From NCBI GenBank assembly GCA_964444885.1, contig CAYUIZ010000110.1, forward strand, positions 1-9,989: a stretch of DNA of 9,989 bases, given 5' to 3'. Shown one piece after another: positions 1-6,461 of the stretch. Below the pieces are notes generated by a model. That model saw nothing but the letters and a program-made list of their open reading frames with translations, was not told the origin of the DNA and did not search any database. This DNA is from CAYRGQ01 sp964444885. GTDB lineage: Bacteria; Bacteroidota; Bacteroidia; Sphingobacteriales; Sphingobacteriaceae. A program made the position numbers and the translations under genes. How positions within the stretch are numbered: position 1 is the first letter of the stretch; each line of letters begins with the position of its first letter.

Positions 1-60
1 TGGATTTCTCTTCGTCCCCGAATCGAGTTCGGGACAGGCTACGCCGCCTCATCGAAATGA
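1..60. repeat. Imperfect palindromic intergenic element, REP-like (tentative)
   Basis: The 3' flank of alaS holds an inverted repeat: GTCCCCGAA at 14-22 and TTCGGGAC at 28-35 pair around a 5-base loop, with one bulged C. Outside it, ATTTC (4-7/8) and GAAAT (54-58) can pair as outer ends. Short intergenic units that begin near GGATTTCTC and end near TCGAAATGA are, from memory, frequent dispersed repeats in Bacteroidota and other bacteria, and this stretch has that shape. No T-run follows the stem on the minus strand, so it is a poor intrinsic terminator for alaS. Only one copy is visible here, so calling it a repeat is an inference. Confidence 0.35.
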
Positions 61-83
61 ACGGAGACGGAAGCTATTTGTCT

Positions 84-2705
84 TTACTGCGGCAAAAAGC
101 TCTTGGCCTTGTCTAAGGCACGACCCAAGCCGCTGGAATCCTTGCCACCTGCGGTAGCATAGAACGGCTGCCCGCCCCCGCCACCCTGGATTTCCTTCGC
201 TAGTTCGCGGACGATATTGCCGGCGTTCAGGCCTTTTTCCTTGGTCAGCTCCTCGGATACCACTACCGTGAGGCTGGGACGCCCTTCAAACTCGGCAGCT
301 AATACCATAAACAAATTGGCCGTTGCTCCTTTAATGGCAAACGCCAAGGTCTTAACCGCTTCGGCATTTGGGAGGTCCACCCGCGTGGCCAGGAAATTGA
401 TGCCGTTATGCTGTTCCAATTTGCTTTGTAGCTCGTCTTTCAGCCGCATGGACTTATCCATGACGTGTTTCGTGATTTCCTTGCGTAGCTCGCCGTTATC
501 CTGGATGAGTTTGCTCAACGCCGAGACAAAATCCTTGGGTGTATTGAGGAGTGTCCGCATGTGATCCGCCAACTCGAAATACTCGCGGACGACGGCCGCC
601 GACCGCGTGCCGGTAAGCGCTTCAATCCGCCGTACCCCAGCGGCTACCGCCGATTCGGAAACAATCTTGAAAAAGCCGATCTGCCCCGTCGCCTTCACGT
701 GTGTGCCGCCACATAGTTCCTTGGAAAAATTATCGTCAAACGTAATTACACGGACAAAATCGCCGTATTTCTCGCCAAATAGCGCCGTGACACCCAACTT
801 GATGGCATCGTCGTAGGGTATGTTGCGATCTTCGCCTAGGCTGATGTTCTCCAATATTTTCGCATTCACGATGTCTTCCACAAGGCGGATTTCCTCATCC
901 GTAACCTTGGCAGGGTGCGAGATATCAAAGCGGAGAATATCCGGATTCACAAGCGAACCGCGCTGGTTGACATGGTTGCCCAACACCTGCTTTAATGCGG
1001 CGTGGAGCAGATGCGTGGCGGAGTGGTTGCGTTCGGTATCCAGTCTGCGGACCACGTCTACCTTCGCCTCAAACGCCCCTTCCAGCTCGCGCGGCAGTTG
1101 GGACACAAAATGCACGGTCAGCCCATTTTCTTTCTTGGTATCCAGCACGGCGATGCGCTCGCCCGTGTTGGCCGACACGAGTTCGCCTTGGTCACCCACT
1201 TGCCCACCGCCTTCGGCATAAAACGGTGTTTTGGACAGAACCAGCTGATATTGCTTTTTTCCCTTCGCCTCGACCGCCCGGTACTTCGCGATGGTTGTTT
1301 CTGCCGTTAACGTATCGTAACCCACGAATTCGTGGCCTTCGTCATCCCCGTGTACCGTCACCCAGTCGCCGGTATCAATCGCCGTAGCCTGCCGCGATCG
1401 GCTTTTCTGGGCTTCCAACGCGGCGACAAATGCGGGCATATCGACCGTCCAGCCTTTTTCCCGCGCCAATAGTTCGGTGAGGTCGATCGGAAATCCAAAG
1501 GTATCGTACAGCTCAAATGCAAACTGCCCGTCGATGGTATTGCCCTGCGGCTGGTAGGCTTCGAAGCGCTGTACGCCCGTCACCAATGTGCGCAGGAATG
1601 CCTGTTCTTCTTCAAACACGACTTTCTGCACGAACTGCTGTTGGGCGATGAGTTCGTCAAACACGCCTTCGAATTGCTTCGCCACCAACGGCACCAGCGT
1701 ATGCAGGAATGGCTCCTTAAAACCGAGGAACGTGTAACCGTACCGCACGGCACGGCGGAGAATACGGCGGATAACATACCCCGCCTTGTTATTGGACGGC
1801 AACTGTCCGTCGGCAATCGTAAAACTAATCGCCCGGATATGATCGGCCATCACGCGCATGGCAATATCGGCTTGCTCGCTATCTCCATAGCGGACGCCTG
1901 CCGCAGCGCCGATAAATTCGATCAGCGGCTGAAAAACGTCTGTATCGTAATTGGACGATTTGTGCTGGATCACCCGCACCAAGCGCTCAAAGCCCATGCC
2001 CGTGTCCACGTGCTGTGCGGGTAGGGGTTTCAGTGCGCCGTCCTTTTGCCTGTTGAACTGCATGAAAACCAAGTTCCATATCTCGATGACCTGCGGATGG
2101 TCAGCATTGACGAGTGTCCGGCCATCCACGGCTTGGCGCTCGTGATCCGGACGGCTATCGATATGGATTTCGGAACAGGGGCCACAAGGGCCGATTTCGC
2201 CCATCTCCCAAAAATTGTCTTTTTTGTTGCCTAGCAGAATACGGCTTTCGTCGATATGCGTTTTCCACAGGTCGAAGGCTTCGCTATCGCGGGGCAGCCC
2301 ATCGGCTTCGTCTCCCTCGAAAATCGTGACATACATACGGTCTTTGTCGATGCCGTACACCTCGGTCAACAGTTCCCAAGCCCACGCTATTGCTTCTTTT
2401 TTAAAGTAATCCCCAAAGCTCCAGTTGCCCAGCATCTCAAAGAGCGTGTGGTGGTAGGTGTCGATGCCCACCTCTTCCAAGTCGTTGTGCTTGCCCGATA
2501 CGCGCAGGCAACGCTGCGTGTCCGCTACGCGGGGGTACTTTGCCACGGTGTCGCCCAAAAAGAGATCCTTGAACTGATTCATCCCGGCATTGGTAAACAT
2601 CAGCGTGGGATCATTCTTAATGACTACCGGGGCAGACGGCACGATCTGGTGCCCTTTTTCTTTGAAAAATGCTAAAAAAGACTCGCGTATTTCTCTACTG
2701 GTCAT
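84..2705 (-). CDS. alaS: Alanyl-tRNA synthetase
   Basis: This cytoplasmic class II enzyme charges tRNA-Ala with alanine and hydrolyses mischarged Ser- and Gly-tRNA-Ala. The 873-residue length matches the family (about 875). Class II catalytic motifs are visible: GMNQFKDLFLG (41-51), TQRCLRVSGKHNDLEEVG (63-80), FEMLGNWSFGDYF (89-101), GPCGPCSEIH (172-181) and motif 3 DTGMGFERL (234-242). The tRNA-recognition region follows (about 245-450). The editing domain keeps its metal ligands, HSATH (H561, H565) and CGGTH (C665, H669). The C-terminal C-Ala/DHHA1 domain ends with the glycine-rich GGGGGQPFYATAGG stretch (841-854). The ATG at 2705 gives the normal MTSREIRESF N-terminus; no clear Shine-Dalgarno precedes it, which is usual in Bacteroidota. 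The gene appears intact and is separated from the upstream operon by 157 bases, so it is probably a separate unit. Confidence 0.98.
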   Translation of the reverse strand: MTSREIRESFLAFFKEKGHQIVPSAPVVIKNDPTLMFTNAGMNQFKDLFLGDTVAKYPRVADTQRCLRVSGKHNDLEEVGIDTYHHTLFEMLGNWSFGDYFKKEAIAWAWELLTEVYGIDKDRMYVTIFEGDEADGLPRDSEAFDLWKTHIDESRILLGNKKDNFWEMGEIGPCGPCSEIHIDSRPDHERQAVDGRTLVNADHPQVIEIWNLVFMQFNRQKDGALKPLPAQHVDTGMGFERLVRVIQHKSSNYDTDVFQPLIEFIGAAAGVRYGDSEQADIAMRVMADHIRAISFTIADGQLPSNNKAGYVIRRILRRAVRYGYTFLGFKEPFLHTLVPLVAKQFEGVFDELIAQQQFVQKVVFEEEQAFLRTLVTGVQRFEAYQPQGNTIDGQFAFELYDTFGFPIDLTELLAREKGWTVDMPAFVAALEAQKSRSRQATAIDTGDWVTVHGDDEGHEFVGYDTLTAETTIAKYRAVEAKGKKQYQLVLSKTPFYAEGGGQVGDQGELVSANTGERIAVLDTKKENGLTVHFVSQLPRELEGAFEAKVDVVRRLDTERNHSATHLLHAALKQVLGNHVNQRGSLVNPDILRFDISHPAKVTDEEIRLVEDIVNAKILENISLGEDRNIPYDDAIKLGVTALFGEKYGDFVRVITFDDNFSKELCGGTHVKATGQIGFFKIVSESAVAAGVRRIEALTGTRSAAVVREYFELADHMRTLLNTPKDFVSALSKLIQDNGELRKEITKHVMDKSMRLKDELQSKLEQHNGINFLATRVDLPNAEAVKTLAFAIKGATANLFMVLAAEFEGRPSLTVVVSEELTKEKGLNAGNIVRELAKEIQGGGGGQPFYATAGGKDSSGLGRALDKAKSFLPQ

Positions 2706-2793
2706 GGGGAGTTTTGTGTTATTCTATGCTTATTGCGCGACAGGCGGCCTGCCAAACCCAAGGGTCAACATCACGCCAATGGCAACATTCACG

Positions 2794-2801
2794 CAAAGTT
2801 A
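2794..2801 (-). promoter_or_regulatory. Possible -7 promoter element for alaS
   Basis: Read on the minus strand the sequence is TAACTTTG, an exact match to the Bacteroidota -7 consensus TAnnTTTG. It lies about 90 bases upstream of the alaS ATG and would give a leader of roughly 80 bases. No TTG stands at the usual 19-21 base spacing upstream, so the -33 element is absent or degenerate. The match is short and could arise by chance. Confidence 0.35.
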
Positions 2802-2814
2802 CGGGTTTGGGCGC

Positions 2815-2862
2815 AAAATACCGCCTAAGGAACAGGTAAAAGCGCCTTAGGGATTCGGCGGG
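2815..2862 (-). terminator. Possible intrinsic terminator of the receptor operon
   Basis: Directly after the TAG stop of the MG2-type gene, the minus-strand transcript has CCTAAGG (2851-2845) and CCTTAGG (2830-2824), a perfect 7-bp stem with a 14-base loop. The neighbouring CCGCC (2861-2857) and GGCGG (2825-2821) offer an alternative pairing that shares part of the second arm. A short TATTTT (2820-2815) follows. The loop is long and the U-tract weak, so termination may be inefficient. The position between two co-directional units suits the role. Confidence 0.4.
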
Positions 2863-5223
2863 CTAATTGACATCGAAATAATCGATAAGGTACGCCGTGC
2901 GTCCCTCCTTGTCTACACCCTGTACCACGATCGCAAACTTTCCGGAAAGGTCTGACGTCACTACCGGCAACAACGCCGCACCGGTTTCGTCAAACACCAA
3001 ACGAGGCGCCCAGTATAACACATTACGGAAATCAGGCAGTCTGGCATTGCTTTCCAGTGCATCGCCGTAGGGCGGCGTGTAGAATTCGCGTTCGTATTGG
3101 AGGCCGTCATAATTGAAAACTTTCAGTCGGCTGTCCAGTTCAAATTCATCAAGACGGTTGCCGTAGGTCGACAAACTTATGATTCCGTCGTATATTCCCT
3201 TTCCGTAGTAATACTTCCCTGTCACGACATCTATTTTTTCGACTTTCAGGGGATCGTAGCCCATAATTTCATTGGCATGAACGATCGGGACGCCATCCAA
3301 AACGATCAAGGGCTGCCCCTGAAAATAAACGTTATTATCCGCGTCAAGCACGTGGAGACTGTACGTGTCCCTGCTCCGTCGCACGGTGACCTCAGACACG
3401 TACTCGCGCAACACTTCTTCCATTAAAACGAAACGGGTGTAATCGTCAAGCCGATACGTGACATCCCCACGGCCGTAAAAGGGCAATACCGTTTCATCAA
3501 CGGGGCGGTACCGGCCGCGTTCCCGCCGATGATAGACATGCGTGGCCTGCGCTTCCACGCTGCGAGCGCGGAGGTCTGACGACGGATATTCGTCTGAGCC
3601 TAAACCGGAGGCATCCGCCTTTTCATGCCGGGCAGCATAAGGGCTGAGCACTTCCGCATCGTACGCTTGATATGACGGCGAAGCCAAACGTGCAATAATC
3701 TGCTTCGTACCGTACATCTTGCGAACGCTAAAAGACGCCACACCGTTCGTATCGGTCACTGCCGTATACGTCGCACCCTGGGTGGATGGCACACTCAAGA
3801 AAGCCATTTCGTTGCGGATCGGCTGGCCGGTCCGCTGATCGGAAAAGCGTATGGACACCGTATGCGACTTATATTCCGGAATCCTGGTGGTATCTGGTGG
3901 GTTAATTTTTCGCCATGCTTGGGTAAGCAACAGGATATCCAAGTCCTCCTGTACGGCGTCTGCATCTGAACTCACATAATACGCCATGTCTTCAATTTCG
4001 CCTTCCACAGCGTCCTGAAGCTGAAGGTACGCCCCTATATGCGCATTCGGCACGCGTTGCAGCGCGTCTACGTTAAACACCGCGGCCGAGAAGTCCGGCG
4101 AGTCGGCAAGAAGACTCTCGGGGACCTGGACGGAAATGTCTACCTGCATTCGATGGGAAGCCATGGGCTTGCTAACCGCGGTCCGCAGCGGTATCTGGAG
4201 CGTCCCTGGCTTGAAAGCTAAACGTTCCGCGACCGGCTGGCCTTCCGAATCAAACAACGTGAAACACAGTAAACCCACCGGCAGCTCCTCCATGCCGATA
4301 TGCAACGCTGCTCGCCCTTGTGCGTCCATCGGCACCGTCCACGATCGGCTAAGACCAGCATGGCTCCGCGCCAACAGCGTGAGACGCCTGTTGACGTGCT
4401 GACTTGTTGCCGAAAAACGAACGTGAAACCCCTTGCTTGAATTTCGTTGCATGTTGAACAAATAACCGTCATCCACGACCGGCGGAAAAGTGACGCTCAG
4501 GCCCGCACCACCACGCGCGCCTTCGGTCAGGCGGACGGTGTATTCGGCATCCTTTTGGGGGATAAACGGGAATTTTCCCATACCGAATCGGTTGCCGCGA
4601 ATCCGCGCCACTTCGATGGTATCCTGCACGAATACTGCGGCCTCGAATGCCCGGCCTTTGCCACGGCTGTCTACCAGCTTAAATCCCATCTGGGTGCTGA
4701 CGCCGTCCAGCAACTGCCCGCTTTCCGGAAAAAACTGCAATACGTCGGGCCGATCCGCTTCGGGTGCGAAGGATGTCTCCTGAAGGGGATTAACGATATC
4801 GATATATGTCCGAAAAAAAGACTCGGAACCCTGGTTCGCCATTAGCGCGGTATACGCCACTACCCGGTAACGCCCGGTGGGGATATCGGGGGGAATATAC
4901 AAGGACCCACTGTTTGTTTCATGCGCACCAACGGGGATTTTTGCCTGCAGGGCCCGTCCTCCGCTAGGGCTCATTACCTCCACGTACACAACGTGGCTTA
5001 CGTCAACGGGCTGATGGGTGCGTGCATCCAATACATACGCTTTGACCCAAACGATTTCGCCCGGCATGTAAAAAGCCTTATCGACATGCAGGTAGATTTT
5101 TTCGCGCAGTTCCATGTCTGCCTTCGCTTCGGCCACGCTCGCCGCGGGAAGGTGGCCTAGCGAACCGATCACCAGGCAAAATGCAACCACTATCTTATAG
5201 GCATTCATGTTGTACGCTGTCAT
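2863..5223 (-). CDS. Large exported MG2-domain protein with C-terminal plug-like region (no barrel)
   Basis: This predicted exported protein of 786 residues belongs to a Bacteroidota group annotated as MG2 or TonB-plug domain proteins; its function is not known. The N-terminal signal peptide ends near PAASVA (about 31). The macroglobulin-like MG2 region follows, with EKIYLHVDKAFYMPGEIVWVKAYV at 41-64 (key part YLHVDKAFYMPGE) and a second strand-rich section to about 145. Mid-protein is predicted beta-rich. The C-terminal section resembles a TonB receptor plug: QPLIVLDGVPI (about 637-647) and GIYDGIISLSTYG (about 676-688). It then ends with the family-typical RLPDFRNVLYWAP (about 728-740), without any beta-barrel. 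The ATG at 5223 was chosen because it is 2 bases after the DUF4249 stop, is preceded by GGGAAGA, and begins a good signal peptide; an ATG at 5208 is a fallback. The frame stays open up to 5283, but that overlaps the preceding gene. It is the last gene of the operon. A chaperone- or adaptor-like role for the receptor is inference. Confidence 0.85.
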   Translation of the reverse strand: MTAYNMNAYKIVVAFCLVIGSLGHLPAASVAEAKADMELREKIYLHVDKAFYMPGEIVWVKAYVLDARTHQPVDVSHVVYVEVMSPSGGRALQAKIPVGAHETNSGSLYIPPDIPTGRYRVVAYTALMANQGSESFFRTYIDIVNPLQETSFAPEADRPDVLQFFPESGQLLDGVSTQMGFKLVDSRGKGRAFEAAVFVQDTIEVARIRGNRFGMGKFPFIPQKDAEYTVRLTEGARGGAGLSVTFPPVVDDGYLFNMQRNSSKGFHVRFSATSQHVNRRLTLLARSHAGLSRSWTVPMDAQGRAALHIGMEELPVGLLCFTLFDSEGQPVAERLAFKPGTLQIPLRTAVSKPMASHRMQVDISVQVPESLLADSPDFSAAVFNVDALQRVPNAHIGAYLQLQDAVEGEIEDMAYYVSSDADAVQEDLDILLLTQAWRKINPPDTTRIPEYKSHTVSIRFSDQRTGQPIRNEMAFLSVPSTQGATYTAVTDTNGVASFSVRKMYGTKQIIARLASPSYQAYDAEVLSPYAARHEKADASGLGSDEYPSSDLRARSVEAQATHVYHRRERGRYRPVDETVLPFYGRGDVTYRLDDYTRFVLMEEVLREYVSEVTVRRSRDTYSLHVLDADNNVYFQGQPLIVLDGVPIVHANEIMGYDPLKVEKIDVVTGKYYYGKGIYDGIISLSTYGNRLDEFELDSRLKVFNYDGLQYEREFYTPPYGDALESNARLPDFRNVLYWAPRLVFDETGAALLPVVTSDLSGKFAIVVQGVDKEGRTAYLIDYFDVN

Positions 5224-5225
5224 CG

Positions 5226-6461
5226 TTAATCTTCCCAAAAAACCGGTGGATCGAGTGTGCCCCGCAAGGTGCAGTCCACGCAACGCCTTGGTGCATACGT
5301 ATAATGCGTTGGATAAGGTGAGGCAGGGTTGCGAGGATCACCGAAAACGGGAATATAATTCGGGTTGCTTAGGAGAAAATCCCGTGCATTTTCCACCGTG
5401 TTTTCAAACAGTTCACAGTTATTGTTAAAATCACTCTGCGCCACCCAAACTCCTGGCAAATGGGTCATATCGACGAATATCCGTTTTTCGGACAATCCTG
5501 CGGCTTCAACCATGCCGACGACCCGCTTGCTGGCCGTGCTCACATGGCGCAAGTTCCCCCTGATCTCGCTCGGCAGCGGCGAAAAAATATCCCCCAAGTC
5601 TTCCGAGTTTTTCTTGATGATGTCCCAATATATAAAGGCCTCCTCACTGATGGCCCGCTGTTTGACCAAAATGGAGTAGCGGTATTGTAGCTTCTCAGAC
5701 GACGGGGCTATTAATTGAATGGGGTGGCGATGAATGACGTCCGCTGCCAATCCGGCGGTCGTTCCGATAAGCAAGTCACGGGACTGATCCGACTGGAAGC
5801 AGATGGAAATGCGTTCCGCTGTGCTACGGTCGCGAAACTCCCCGTTTTCCAACAGGACTTGGCTAATGTATTTGGCAGAAAACCGCCATGTTTCCTCAAA
5901 CTCCCACCGATAATAGCGCGAATCATTTGTGGGATCTTCCGTGCTGACATAGAGCTGCAACCCTTCGGGCGTGACTTCCCAGTCGACCGCCGTAATCGCT
6001 GGGCTCTGCTTCGGTTCCACGAAATCCGACAAGTATTCGTCCGCCCCAACGCGTATACGCAGGCGGTATTGCGTATTGAGGGGCAATGCGGGATGCGCGA
6101 TGATATACGCGCCCGCGGTCTCGCCCGCTTGGGAATGATAAATGGCTCCGGCTTCGCTTTCGATCGCGATGTTGCCCCCGGTGACGGGAGTATTCGTGCC
6201 CTCACTCTGCCCGTCCGCCACGGGGCGCGCCAAGCCGAGCGTATACACGGACGCTGGACCGTGGATATCGATAAAACCCTCCACGATGAGAATGGGCGCG
6301 GTATCACCAGGTTCGTACTCGGGGAGGTACGGGTCTTTGCATCCGCCCACACTGACCCACGCTAGCAGCACGCCCATGCACAGCCGCCGCGCCGATAAAA
6401 AAGCGTTCTTCAATCCGGAATTCGGGAAGCCTATGCCCCACTGTTGCACCCTGTTCCTCAT
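5226..6461 (-). CDS. DUF4249 family lipoprotein
   Basis: This 411-residue predicted lipoprotein matches the DUF4249 family, found next to TonB-dependent receptors in Bacteroidota and without known biochemistry. A hydrophobic leader (about 28-40) ends in a lipobox-like VGGC, giving lipidated C41. Family-typical features follow: EGFIDIHGPA (61-70), RYSILVKQ (261-268) with EEAFIYWDIIKKNSEDLG (273-290), GNLRHVS (302-308), FNNNCELF (345-352) and the terminal CVDCTLRGT ... FW (394-409) with a CxxC pair. Its ATG shares one base with the receptor stop (TAATG), which indicates translational coupling. The leader before C41 is long (40 residues); a TTG start at 6413 would give a more usual 24 residues, but the coupled ATG is preferred. 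It probably sits at the outer membrane as the receptor's partner, by analogy with SusD-like lipoproteins; that analogy is inference. Confidence 0.9.
   Translation of the reverse strand: MRNRVQQWGIGFPNSGLKNAFLSARRLCMGVLLAWVSVGGCKDPYLPEYEPGDTAPILIVEGFIDIHGPASVYTLGLARPVADGQSEGTNTPVTGGNIAIESEAGAIYHSQAGETAGAYIIAHPALPLNTQYRLRIRVGADEYLSDFVEPKQSPAITAVDWEVTPEGLQLYVSTEDPTNDSRYYRWEFEETWRFSAKYISQVLLENGEFRDRSTAERISICFQSDQSRDLLIGTTAGLAADVIHRHPIQLIAPSSEKLQYRYSILVKQRAISEEAFIYWDIIKKNSEDLGDIFSPLPSEIRGNLRHVSTASKRVVGMVEAAGLSEKRIFVDMTHLPGVWVAQSDFNNNCELFENTVENARDFLLSNPNYIPVFGDPRNPASPYPTHYTYAPRRCVDCTLRGTLDPPVFWED

Noticed and set aside
14..35. Intrinsic terminator of alaS
   Set aside because: The stem is imperfect and the minus-strand transcript continues with GAAGAGAAATCC, with no U-run.
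820..1387. Several plus-strand open frames of 100-130 codons
   Set aside because: They are antisense to the catalytic-to-editing part of alaS, overlap each other in different frames, and have no family features.
5224..5283. 20-residue N-terminal extension of the MG2-type protein
   Set aside because: It would overlap the end of the DUF4249 gene and put an unlikely segment ahead of a good signal peptide; the ATG at 5223 fits spacing and signal peptide better.
5711..6352. 213-codon open frame on the minus strand in another frame
   Set aside because: It overlaps the DUF4249 gene on the same strand, and its translation is Arg/Ser-rich low-information sequence typical of a shifted frame of a GC-rich gene.
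5715..6365. 216-codon open frame on the plus strand
   Set aside because: It is fully antisense to the DUF4249 gene, whose family motifs and lipobox are clear. The translation shows no recognisable domain or signal peptide.
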